Shown one piece after another: positions 34,284 through 45,160 of a DNA stretch of 64,000 nt. The translations under genes were made by a program, and so were the position numbers. How positions within the stretch are numbered: position 1 is the first letter of the stretch; each line of letters begins with the position of its first letter. The DNA is from Plantago major. Its lineage: Eukaryota > Streptophyta > Magnoliopsida > Lamiales > Plantaginaceae. The notes under the pieces are model-generated. The model did no database searches. It was not told the origin of the DNA and worked only from the letters and a program-made list of their open reading frames with translations. Location: assembly GCA_026545765.1 (NCBI GenBank), contig JAIFAC010000196.1, positions 62,001 to 126,000 on the forward strand, given 5' to 3'.

Positions 34284-36150
34284 ATGGCCCCAAAGAATTC
34301 TTCCACACAAAAATCTCAATCCTCCACTGGTACTGCTGAAAAGCAAGCACCAGAGTTGGTTATTGTGAACAACCGACTGGTAGGAGATTTTAATCCTGAA
34401 CATTGGACTTCAAATCACAGAATGATTTGGGGTGGTGCCATGGTTGAGGAATACCTCACGGCTGCAATACAGAACCAAGCCGGTAAAGTCGATTCTCGAC
34501 ATGCTTGAAAAGGCACAAATCAAGGGTTATCTATCCGCCAAGTGGAATTTCATCACCGATGTGTTGGAATTTTACAACAACTCAGATAATTTCCTATGTT
34601 TCAAGGCACCAAATATTGTCGTCAAAACCTCACCCAAGGAAAGGAAATCCTTCCGACTTAACAACTTTCAGAAAGTTGTTCGAGTTTCAAAATCTTGGAA
34701 AGGATTTTGAAATAAACACCAAGGATGATGATTTCTCAAGGTGTTAACAATTTGTACAGCCGACGTGTGTGATCTTGAAAATCGATACACCCATCGAAGT
34801 TCAAGCTTGTCGACATCCAAACCGTATATCCGATGGTTCATCGATGTATCGCTTGCATTCTTCAGATGCTTTGATGGTCTACAAGGAGGTGTCACCAGAT
34901 AAGCCAAGAACGATGGATCATGATGTTCTTGCAGAATCAACAAGACAAAAGGCTGGAAAACCCTTTTAACTGGGGCAAGTACGCCTTCATGAAGTTTGTG
35001 AAGAAGATTCAAGGCTTCGAGCCTAAGATTGCCAAAGGACTAGCCGAGCCAAAGGCCACAAAGGCTATGGTCCAAGATATGCTACTTACCGGAGAAGCTC
35101 AGCATTAAGCTCAGAGAGACGGTCAAATAGCCAACAAGAATCTACTCTATAAATATGAGTATACAAACTTGATGAAAAAGGTTACCGGGTCTCGTAAAGG
35201 TTGTAAGAAGCGAAAGTCTAAAAGGTATCTCAAGAAAAGGTTATACTAAGAAGCCTGTAACTTCAAGAAAGAAGTCTGGCAAATCGTAAGACACACCCAA
35301 AGAGGTTGTCAATTCTCGACATCCGCAAGCATGGCCGATGAACCCATAAATGCGTATGAACTCATCAATGCCGCAAAGAGTTATCAACTCATCAACAAGT
35401 AGACTCAAAGAAGAGAAAGTGCTCGTAAATGTTGCGACTAATGCGTAATGCCTTCGATGAACTTGCTATTATCGCCAAAACAGTGAAAATCACAAGCCCT
35501 ATCTGCAGTAAATCGCAGGAGTAATGGACCAATCGGCCCTAACATCGATGAGAGCTCACGATGAAGATGATGAACTAGTCACCTCTCAAGTCCTAGAAAG
35601 AACAAAGAGGGCTAAGGTTATCGAGATAGTAACCGTGATAAGGTATCAAGAAGAACCTACACCACAAAGTTGTCAACCTATAGCAAAGGTTGTTGGGTAA
35701 ACACATCATCGTGGAATGTTTCAGATGCACAACTTCAAGAAGCCCCGATGAGTGGTAGTTTAGCATCGGCCGATGATGATGAGAATGCCACGCCTAAAAA
35801 TCGAAGAACGCCCACCGATCAATCCTGCTTCCGCATAACCCCAACCACAACAAACCACAAGTGGTTGATGAAATGGTAAATAAACTCCATTTCGACTTAC
35901 CAAAGAATGCAAGATGTCAAGAAAATCCGCAAAAGAGCAGTTCCCAACTCAAAGAGAGGGATCAAACCGAGACATCTACTCGTAATGATCAACTGTGGGA
36001 GGCAAGAGTCGCATACTGTGAAAGGTGTGAAGTACCGTAAACTTCAAACAAAGAAACTGACCCGACAAGAAGACCAAAGTATAGAAAGGTCACAGTTCCA
36101 GAGACCAATCACCAAACCGCCAGTAGTCGATCGTTTAACTCTTATCTTGT
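34284..36150 (+). pseudogene. Env-position 3' ORF of the copia element, 5' part
   Basis: An ATG at 34284 starts a 74-codon frame with a Ser/Thr/Gln-rich N-terminus and FNPEHWTSNHRMIW. After a frame break near 34490 it continues with YLSAKWNFITDVLEFYNN and FRLNNFQKVVR (to 34710), and later NWGKYAFMKFVKKIQGFEPK (about 34970-35030). The rest to 36150 is heavily disrupted, with an excess of CG and few CAG/CTG. No signal peptide or membrane segment could be seen in the readable parts, so calling it an envelope gene is not justified. It is an unidentified ORF in the position where Sireviruses carry their extra gene. Confidence 0.5.
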
Positions 36151-36202
36151 GAAAATTTTTATGCTTATACATCTTGTTACTCATAAAATTTCTTTGTTAC
36201 AG

Positions 36203-37234
36203 GCTGAGTTAGAAACACAGAAACAAGAGGAAGCTGAAAAGCTTACCTCAGAAACTGAGAAGGAGGTTCCCTCAACCTCGCCTCTTAAGATATCTGAGCC
36301 TGTGCCACAGGTAATAATTGATTCTTAAGATAACACTTCTTCAGTTATATGTTTATGTGTTTAACCATTTAAGTAAATGTTTCTAACAGGCTCCAACTGA
36401 GAAAGAGGAAGATAAGGCAGAAATGCCAGTAGAAAACCCAGAAACCGACAAGGTTTCTGAAGAACAGATCATTGAGCCTTCCAGTATGGAGGTATAAATT
36501 ATTCAATGATAAATATTCTTCACCTTGGGTTAACTAAAACTTCTTCTCTAAATTATTCAATACTTTCTACTCACAGGCTCACTCAGAAGTAGAAGTGCAA
36601 GGGGACAAAGTTGCGACATCCCCTGCACCTATGGAAACTGATGAGGCATCAAGGCCTTCATCACAAGAAAAGATTCCAGAGACTGCACAAGTCTCTGAGA
36701 GACAAATATTTGAGCCTCCCATGGAGGTAATTGACCTCTCAGATATCTGATTTGTCATCTAAAGTTTTCTTGATAAAATTTCCTAAGTATTGTGATATTA
36801 ATTCTCAGGTTCAAGAAAGAAAGGTTGATGAGGACCAGACTTCCAAGTCTCCACCTCACAACAAGATATCTGAGACACCAATTGTCTCAGTAGCACAAGT
36901 CTCTGAGCCTGAAGTACTTACTCAGGTAACTTAGAAACTAAACTACACTTCTACTCAGATATCTACAAAAGTTTTGAAGCTCACTCAAAACTCTTTCTTT
37001 CAGGCTCAAATAGATGCAAAGCAGGTTCCCATTGATGAGAAAATGGACCTACTTCCCTTCTTCAAAGCTCACACTCTGCCAAAGCATATTCAATTCTTCA
37101 AGAAATGGCAAAGGTTAAGGTGCTCTGATCTCTCTGAAATATTGAGAATCACAGATCAACCAAACAGACGAGCACGAGCTCTTGACTTGGAGACATATAT
37201 CCATGCAATGTTCCCTACCAAAGACATACGCTAA
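36203..37234 (+). CDS. Iterated in-frame exons of the copia 3' ORF
   Basis: Five segments form open exons bounded by acceptor AG and donor GT: 36203-36310, 36390-36491, 36577-36726, 36809-36925 and 37004-37234 (stop). The first four are 36, 34, 50 and 39 codons, all exact multiples of three. They are separated by T-rich introns of 79, 85, 82 and 78 bp, all phase 0. Most start with Ala codon GCT, and each of the first four ends near an EP motif (KISEP, QIIEP, QIFEP, QVSEP). The peptides are acidic and Pro/Ser/Glu-rich; the last exon has FFKAHTLPKHIQFFKKWQRL. This looks like a tandemly duplicated exon-intron cassette. Function unknown; upstream and downstream exons are obscured by decay. Confidence 0.55.
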
Positions 37235-40113
37235 TTCTATCAGATAAGGATTTCTCCACGTATGGCGATAGTTTGATACATGCCTTCAACAGCAGATGGT
37301 CGACAAGATTACAGATGGCATTCAAGCCGCCCCGCACTGCAATTTATACCTTCGAACAAGAAGAGGTTAATCGGGTAAGATCACTATCCCGGAAGTGATC
37401 AATCTTGTATCTGAAGATGATGAGGAGGAAGAGATAAACGAAAATGACTTCGATGAACCTCCCACTGACCATCACCAAAAGGATGATAATGACAAAAAGG
37501 ATGATGATGATGCCCCTGCACCATGGACCGGAGGAATTTCACTAAGAAATAATGCCTCAGCTGTTGAAAAGCACACTGAGAAGACTTCACAGAAATCTCC
37601 GTCTCCATCTCCTCAGAAATCTACTCATCCATCTTCCCAACACCCGCCATTATCAGACAAGTAGTCGAAGCTCAAGAAACCAATCGTAAAATATTAAACA
37701 CTCAAACCGTAATCGCCAACTCGCATAACCGCCGAAGAAGAACAACACCCATCTTCAATCGAATATCAAATAGCTAGATCCGTAGACAAGCTTGATCAAC
37801 TACAAGATCAATATCGCAAGAGATGATTGCTTACTCGAGGTTAAAGAGCTACAGGATGTCAGAATGCTATCACCAAAGAACTCGATACTGAAGAAGTATC
37901 TGAAGTCAAGCATGATGCTAAGGCTACATCATCTTCAAAAGAAGTACCATCCTCCTCACAGAAAGGAAAGAAACCAATCTCTGAGATGGTTGCTGGACTC
38001 GATACAATCGATGAGAATGTCCAAGAGGATGAAGATCACCGGGCCGATTACTCGATGATGAAGAAGACAAGACTTTGGCAGAGCATCGCAATGAACATCT
38101 AGCGGTTTCACACTTGAAAAGGAAACTGATTGCTCCTGAAACCTTCAACAAACTGCCAAATGTCCACTCCCATGAATACATGAACAGATACCAAGTACTG
38201 GCTCATCTGAAAAAGGAGTCAGTTTCACGTAACAAGGAAGTAATCGCTTCCGCCCCTCGAATGAAAAAGTTCACCGAGCTCATCACTCGAGAACAACTAG
38301 CATAGTCATTGCTCAAAAGATCTGGAATGATAAGGGACGATGATGCGCCTTTAGTCAAAAAGCTTTCCAAGAGGCAAATTACATCCGGAAAAGCAGATGC
38401 CATCCTAGCCCATCAAGTAGCTCACCGATAAGGACAATGGACTTATCAAGCAAAATCAGAGCTCAAAGTCAACTTCAAGTTGGTCACCGCCACAATTATT
38501 TATAAGGGCATTTTGACTCTCTCTGATTCTTTTATGAGACCGAGTCAACCAACAATGACTAAGGGGAAAGAGTATACAACTGACCTCAAAGTCGGGGAAT
38601 GGGAAGAAGGAGAAGAAAACAAGAAGAAATCTGAGTCAAAGCGGCTCAGAGGAAGAAGAAACATGAAAACTTCCCACCACTACTCGTAATCAATGAACCC
38701 TCCTCAAGCCAAGTCATGCAAATAGTAGCCGCTTCGTAAACCCATCAAGGAACTACAATGATAACAAGGGCCATGGCACAAAAACCTCCAAGGAGTAGCA
38801 AGGCTCCAAGGAGAAGACAAGTTAAAGGGATTGATGATTCTTCTGAAGAAGAAGAAGAAGGTCAAATCAAGTCCCTGGGCAATGAAGAAGGTCAGAAACT
38901 CTCACAAGATCTAATCTTGATGATGATGAGGAAACTGATGAAGATGAAGCTCCTCTTCACGTAAAAGGAAAATTGAAAGCCTAACGAGCCCATAGTCGAA
39001 AGCCCTAGCAACTAAAACACCTCCGGAAATACCAAGTCTATCCAGGTGGTTCTTCAAGCAACAACCCCAAAGAGAATTCAAGATGAGAAGGAACAGATCG
39101 AGAGTCGAGCAAAGACAAAGTCAACTTCCACTCAAAGCCGTAAGAAGCCAAATAGAGTATGTGAAGCATGACAATGATTCCTCTCTGTGTGCATCAATCG
39201 TAAAATGGCTATCGATTCGAACTTAAGCATCTACCGTAAATTCAAGATTTTAACCAATCCATAAACAACTTATGGCATGGAGAAAAGATAAGCCAACCTT
39301 GATCAACACCAATCACATTAAAGCCCGGTCGATTTTGAAGTTGTCAAGAGAATTGAAGCCATGAGAAAGGACCTCTCGATGAATGTCCATATGGAAAGCC
39401 GATGATGTGCATGTATTCAATATCACAGAACAGCACAAGAGCAAGACTCATTGTGGAACCCCATGAGTCGCTCTATCTAATCAAGATCAATACAAGGGTG
39501 ACATCGATATCCAAGATTATCTACTAATACTTCAAGCTTTCAGACATCATAATAGAGCATGCCCGGAAGTGGGGAAAGCATCCGTGGTCAAACACTTTGT
39601 CAAGAAAAATCCTACCAAAACCTACAAAGAGGTCTCGGATTTGCCAGAGACACCGAGATGCTCGCCGTAACACTTCTCTATGATTATTCGATGACATCAA
39701 AAGGTTTCGAGATAGGAAATTTGCGCATCGATCCATAGAAATACTATTGAAGACTTGAAGAGTCAAGACTTGAAGACTAGTCTATTAGGATGTTTACTGA
39801 GCTTGGTTACCCTGCTGTCCTAATTTACTATGTGGTTTTGTTGTATTTTTCCCGATCGAGCTAAACTTGTTTTATGTATTGAAGTTATCTCAGAACCTTT
39901 CTTTGTAACTTATCCAAGAACTTACTCTCGATAGTATTCTATAAAAGATAACTTGTCAAAGAAAGATCACACCTTGTGATTTGGTTGATGTTTACTTTCT
40001 ACACTTAATCGAATGAATTGAAAAATCTTAAGAAATGATTAAGTGTTGGATTGTTCACTCATCCAGATTTGTAATAGTCGATAGTCATCGCTGATCGATC
40101 AAAAGGGAAAATT
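37235..40113 (+). pseudogene. Decayed remainder of the 3' ORF and untranslated region
   Basis: Short open pieces remain. 37395-37664 has an acidic run NLVSEDDEEEEINENDFDEP and then Pro/Ser/His-rich sequence. 38075-38305 has SHEYMNRYQVLAHLKKE, and 38758-38964 is basic then acidic. They suggest one long low-complexity nuclear-type protein in the original element. CG is frequent and CTG/CAG rare compared with 36.2-37.2 kb. The stretch ends in the polypurine tract AAAAGGGAAAATT at about 40101-40113. Confidence 0.45.
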
Positions 40114-41747
40114 TGTTAGAAATTTGTTAGGAAAATTGTTAGATATTTTGTTAGAAATATCTGCTTAGATTTTGATCAAACATGATGACCTATCTTAGTC
40201 TCGTAAAGGTGATTAGTACTCTTCGTTCACTTGAACATTGTAAAAGAGGAAACCCACTAAGTATGATAGTCTAGCTAATCTTGTATAGGATGTTAGGTCT
40301 CAAAATGTAATTTTATTTTATGAAGAGAAGACCAAGAAGAAGACATCCAAGTAACAAGTTCAACGACATTGAAGACTTCAAGAACCGCATAAGATTATCA
40401 AAGCTTTTTCGATACTCGCCGACATCTTGAAGACACCGAATAGTTTTAAACAAACCGGTCACAAGAGATATCCGAGAAATAAAAGGTCTATCCGAAACAA
40501 GGAAAGTGTCCATGACATCTATTCTCGATACCTCGAGCTTTAACCACATTTCAAAAAGAAATATATATATTGCGTATAAAATTGTTTCAATAAAAGTGGT
40601 ATCCAAGATAAGGATAAGAACGCAAAGAATCGTAGAAATCAACAAGGTTGTTTCGACATAAAGCATAGTTCCGCTGGCACTACAGACAAAAGTATAGTAC
40701 ATCAGATTAAATGCATGGACAGAGATGTTCGAATAAAAGCAACGGTAGCTTCAAGAAGAAGACAAACTCACATAAGATTATACACAGATATCAATAGTTT
40801 GAATTTGATTTAAGCCTAACGGATACTATTCAAACGGCACTCAAATTCATCTATAAATATCAACACTTAGACTACTTGAGAAGACACACGACACAACCTT
40901 AGACTCTGATACACGAACATACTCTCTCAAAGCAAATTACTTATCCTCAAAGCTTTCTGTTGCGACCAAAGCTCTTGATCTTGAGTAGCACTAAAGTTCT
41001 AAGTGTCCTGATCCTAAACAAGCACAGCTATCTGTGAAAGAGTTGAATCAAAAGATCAAGTATCTGAGATTCATTCTCTTGAACACTTATCTAAGACTTG
41101 GGTCAGTAAAAAGAACAAGATACCATACATTGCAAAGTGTATTAAGTATACTTGATTCACAAAGTTATCTGATTAACTGAAAAGTTATTAAAGAAGCTCA
41201 TCTGATAACTCAAACCAAAACCAACACCATCACTGGCGTGGAGTACAGGAAGTACTTAGTTTGAGAAATTAAGGAATAACTCCAAGGTTATTGAGCACAG
41301 GAAGTACTTAGCTTGGGAAGCTAGGGAATAGCTCAAAAAGGTTTCGAAGACAGAAGTACTTCACGGAAAGCCGGGGAACAACTCAGGGGGAACATTTGGT
41401 TGTGAACCATTTGTTTAAGGAATCTTAGAATAGGATTTTTGTAAGGTGACCTCAATTATCTATTCTAGTGAATTCTAGGTCTCTGGAAGACCGATGTGGA
41501 TTAGTTGGAGGATTACGCCACCTCAGATACCACTATACTTGATGTGTTATTTACTTTTCTGTACTTACATTTCAGTAACACACACACTTTAACTGTTTCT
41601 GCACTTATCTATCTTAAGTCTTCCGCGCTCTGATTCTAAGTATCAGATATCCACACAGATATCTGAGAAATAGTTTTTATCGACAAAAGTTTTAAAAGAC
41701 TATTCACCCCCCTCTAGTCTTTTACTATGCCGTTATCTGGACCAACA
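40114..41747 (+). repeat. Copia 3' LTR
   Basis: 1634 bp. Same start and end as the 5' LTR, with differences concentrated at CAG/CTG sites in 40350-40740 and, in the opposite direction, at the last 150 bp. Followed by the target duplication GAAGA. Confidence 0.9.
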
Positions 41748-42250
41748 GAAGATGTCCTATTCTCATCCACTGAACGAGAAACACCACTGTATCTCCCTTG
41801 ATTTGCAGACGCAGCCTCATTTGATGAATTCTGATGCTGATTTTGTCCAATAGAACCTCCTGTGGGTGGAAATTGAGTCATTTGTGCAGTAGTGTCAAAC
41901 CCAAATACCTCTCCAAAGATAGTCATGTTGAATATTAACATGTTGAGGTCTTACATTTTGTCCAACATCATTCAATATCTGCATGAACCCCCCTAAATGA
42001 CCCTCAGATATAACTCCCCGCATACAACCAAACTGCCTCGATGGTCGGGTCGAAAAGAAGGACCAAATCATCGAGTCATCAAGGACAAGGATATCAAGCG
42101 TTGTACTGCACTAAGTTGTGAACTCGAATTCGTCGATCTTGGGATGAAGACGCTCCCGTGATGAAGAGTTCGACATCTTCGAGGATGACTAGAAGGTGAC
42201 CTCAAGACTCGATTTAACGCTCAATTGCCACCACGATTCTAAACATCTGA
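41748..42250 (-). pseudogene. CACTA second gene (TNPA/Ptta-like), 5' part
   Basis: On the minus strand this piece reads towards the copia junction. RPSRQFGCMRGVISEGHLGG and MQILNDVGQNVRPQH lie at about 42040-41945. After a frame change come TTAQMTQFPPTGGSIGQNQ and ENRTSS, ending at the insertion site. With one GAAGA copy removed, the frame joins that of the 3' part at 25966. The Gln/Ser/Asn-rich N-terminus is usual for such DNA-binding accessory proteins. The start codon is not certain. Confidence 0.55.
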
Positions 42251-42374
42251 AAATTAGAGGAAACCGATAATCCACAATTCAACAATAGAGAAAATAAGCA
42301 AAGATTCAACAAAATGAGAGAGAACTGGAAAATCCATGATTGATATATAGAAGCATATGAAGTACTATTAGAAA

Positions 42375-44250
42375 ATGGGTGTTCGCGGAAAATGGGTGTT
42401 CAACAGTTCGATTAAGCCTTTGTATACGGATAGGTCATGTCCGTATTTGGACAGGCAGGTTTCATGTGTTAAGAATGGGAGATTGGATTCTGATTACCGG
42501 CATTGGGAGTGGCAGCCTGATGATTGTATGTTGCCTAGGTTCGTTAAAGATCAATAGTTATCATTAAACGCACAGTTTGGTTTGCATTGGAAGGATGAAT
42601 CATAGCATAAATAGTAAAACATCAATGATGATCTTTAGACAACATTTTCTTTGCAGGTTTGATGCAAAAGTAGTACTAAGGAGAATTCAGGGGAAGAGAG
42701 TACTATTTGTAGGGGACTCGCTCCAACGAGGACAGTGGATTGCACATGACAACACCTTGGACGAATCAGAAATCATCTTTACACACATGCATTACAATTT
42801 ATAACTCAAAGAAAATCATAGTCCATAGCATAGATTGGTATCGAACATGGAATTAAAAGAGAGAAGTAGCATTTAAAGATCCATGCTTAGTCAGCTTTTT
42901 CACCACAAATCAGAACATTTCTGGAACAAGAACATTCATAAGGCTGACATACAACAAGAATCTAAACTCCAGAGACTCAGTACTCATATCTGTCGACAGT
43001 CATGATAGACTTCATATAAGCACTTGCATTGAGATAAGAAGTGAGACTGAAATGAAATCTAGTGATAAATAATTCAAAATGAGAAAACACAGGCAAATCT
43101 AAGTTTGAATTATGTTTACAGTATCACAAAAGGAGCTGCATTATTCGATCTACATTCTCTTGTTCACAGAGATACTAAGAAGCTCCAAAGGAATTCAATT
43201 CTATGCAAACAAGTTGTCATAAACTCATGACACGGATAAACAGAAGGAATAAACATTTCAATATCAATTAGGAACCCCAGTTGCAAGTACCTAGATTTAT
43301 CAAACATAGTAATAACGAATGTGAAAGGAACAGAAAGGCACCCCATTTGCTAGTACAGTTTATCAACATAAATACCTATAAAATACTTTCTCCCTATTGC
43401 AAGCAATCGAAAATTCACTTCACCTCACAATACTAACAAACCAGCATATCAACAGTGTCTAATCAAATCAAAGCTCTATACCCACTCTAAAAAATCTAAT
43501 CTTGGAATTAAAAGAGCAAAAAAGAATCAAACTTGATGGCACCAATTCAATTATTGATTCAGTATACACCCATTACTTTTAAGAAATAGCTCAGATCATA
43601 TCTATGAGAAACTCGTAAAGTTGCAAGAATTAAGTAAAGATCTCCAGTTAAAGGGAAAAAAAAGGATAGCACCAGGTGAAAAATAATCATAGAAGCCTTT
43701 CTCTTCTCCTGTGAAATGGTTATGGACTGTTATGGTAAAGGTTGGTAAGTTTTCTTGTAATTATTACAAGTTGTAAATACTCCAGGACCAATCATTTGTC
43801 TGTCTCGTTGAGTCCGTGATACCAGAAGGACAGAAGAAAATGAAGCGAGGACGTATGCATACAGTTTTCACTGCCAAGGTTAGTGCATATTGGAAGATAG
43901 TCTGTGCCGGTTTGCAAAAACTTCTGATACTTGTAAGCAGAATCGGAATCATGTTTACCAAACACTTTTTTGGTGATTCTACTACAAGTAAACTATAATC
44001 AGATCTCAAAATTCTTATGCATTCAGACATTCTACTAAAATAAGCTGTCAATTTCTTGCTCTAAGTCGACACAAAGATTGAGAATCTGAGATATAATCAC
44101 AACTGACCCTTTCTGGTACTGATTCTATAGGAATACAATGCAACAATTGAATTCTACTAGGCTCCGTTTCCTTGTGGAATCCAATTCAGACCTTCATATA
44201 ATAGGAGACCCAAGCAAGAGAATTCTGAGAGTTGATTGGGATGAACCTAA
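42375..44250 (+). pseudogene. Captured TBL (trichome birefringence-like, DUF231) gene fragment
   Basis: Exon 1 (42375-42538) encodes GKWVFNSSIKPLYTDRSCPY and HWEWQPDDCMLPR, the PMR5N/TBL Cys-rich domain. A GT-AG intron (42539-42656) splices in frame to FDAKVVLRRIQGKRVLFVGD and SLQRGQW, the GDS motif of the esterase-like domain. About 1.05 kb of foreign sequence interrupts the exon at about 42740-43788. It resumes with QSFVCLVESVIPEGQKKMKR (43789-43877, donor GTTAGT), and the exon at 44131 gives EYNATIEFY. That exon carries a stop in place of the conserved Trp and a one-base shift before FLVESNSDLHIIGD. The N-terminal membrane anchor and the catalytic DxxH block are missing. TBL proteins O-acetylate cell-wall polysaccharides in the Golgi; this copy cannot. 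Confidence 0.85.
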
Positions 44251-44318
44251 CAGATAGTAACAAACTAAACATCGAAGGAACCGTAGCAATAGCTCGGGTA
44301 AGTTACCTTGTTAAAGTA

Positions 44319-44437
44319 GAGAGGTGGCCGGTAGGATGTCTCAGGTGATGGAGGTCGCGGAGAGGTGGCCGGTGGGATGTCGCCGGTGATGGAGGTGGCG
44401 GAGAGCTGGCCGGTGATGGAGAGGTGGCGGTGAGATG
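44319..44437. repeat. GC-rich 41-bp tandem repeat near the CACTA right end
   Basis: Two full copies (44319-44359, 44360-44400) and two partial copies (44401-44437) of a GAGAGGTGGCCGGT-type unit. It is unusually GC-rich for its surroundings. On the minus strand it reads ATSPRPPSPET-like, so it may be the 5' exon or leader of the minus-strand CACTA gene or of another captured gene. Confidence 0.8.
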
Positions 44438-45160
44438 AGCTGAAGAAGAAGAAACAGCTCCAAACAAGAGAAGGTATAATTATTCTGCTCCAATTTGGGA
44501 ATTGGGACTATAATTAATGTGTTAATGAAAAAGTAAGAGTTGGTATGCTAATTTGCTGAGAGCTGGTAAAGAAAAAGTTTTGCAGTGTTTGGTAATTAGC
44601 TTTAGACATAGCAATATGTATCGGTCACTATACATATATACATACATACCTTCTACTTGAAATAAGTACGTATGTACAATTATCAATATGTATAAATTGA
44701 AATATTTATGACAGCTAGCTGTAATTAATTGTTTTTTATAAATAAATAATTTTAATAACAAATATTGTAAAAACATCGTTTTATTATCGGAATCTATTAT
44801 CGACAAATTATCGTAATACGTCAGAAAAACATCGCGTCAAATAACGAAAATCCATTATCGACAACCCCCGTCAATAACGATATATTTTTTATTCCACACG
44901 TATGTGTTCTCAAGATCGCTTTTCTTACAATTACCGTTAATATTTATGAATTTAGTCATTATAATTATTGTTATTTTGACAGCCAACTAGCTGTCAAAAC
45001 AAAGCTGTCATTTTATTTTGGTTTTTCTAGTAGTGCAAATTTATGCCAAAAGTCATGTTCCAGCCATATTTTTATAATATTGGGACTAGATATGCCGGGA
45101 CGGACTTACACTGCGTGCGTCAAACCCTCAAAACTTTAAAATCATTTATGCCTTTTTGCC

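Larger units (their letters stand above)
25972..41747 (+). mobile_element. Sirevirus-like Ty1/copia retrotransposon with long 3' ORF region
   Basis: LTRs at 25972-27647 and 40114-41747 start TGTTAG and end CAACA. A perfect 5-bp duplication GAAGA flanks the element (25967-25971 and 41748-41752). A tRNA-Met primer site TGGTATCAGAGC follows the 5' LTR (27650) and a polypurine tract AAAAGGGAAAATT precedes the 3' LTR. The order is gag, protease, integrase, RT, RNase H (copia type), then about 6.6 kb more, including a separate ORF region in the env position. LTR length (about 1.65 kb), total size (15.8 kb), coiled-coil gag extension and the extra 3' ORF fit the Sirevirus/Maximus group. Inserted inside the TNPA-like gene of the CACTA. 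Confidence 0.9.
17508..45035. mobile_element. CACTA (En/Spm-type) transposon with captured gene fragments
   Basis: The left end is CACTACTAAAAAAC (17508) and the right end is the complement of CACTACTAGAAAAAC (ending 45035). A 3-bp duplication CAA flanks it (17505-17507 and 45036-45038). Subterminal CTGTCA/TGACAG motifs recur near both ends, as expected for transposase-binding repeats. Inside are a TNP2-type transposase relic (plus), a TNPA-like gene (minus), exon fragments of several host genes, and the nested copia element at 25972-41747. Length without the copia element is about 11.7 kb. The transposase relic is truncated, so it is probably non-autonomous now. Confidence 0.9.
16430..45160. 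mobile_element. Non-autonomous Mutator-like element, split by a CACTA insertion
   Basis: The outer ends are inverted repeats: GGCAAAAAGGCATAGATGAT at 16431 and its near complement ending CCTTTTTGCC at 45160. They are flanked by a perfect 9-bp duplication ATAATAAGA (16421-16429 and 45161-45169), the size expected for Mutator-like elements. The left TIR (16431 to about 16740) has its partner in 17280-17507 plus 45039-45160, so the CACTA element landed inside the right TIR. Without it the element would be about 1.2 kb with TIRs of roughly 300 bp. The unique interior (16741-17280) has an 80-codon minus-strand ORF of unknown origin and could be a captured fragment. No MURA transposase. Confidence 0.85.

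Noticed and set aside
34284..36150. Envelope glycoprotein gene
   Set aside because: No signal peptide, membrane segment or fusion-like feature is visible; position alone does not justify the name.
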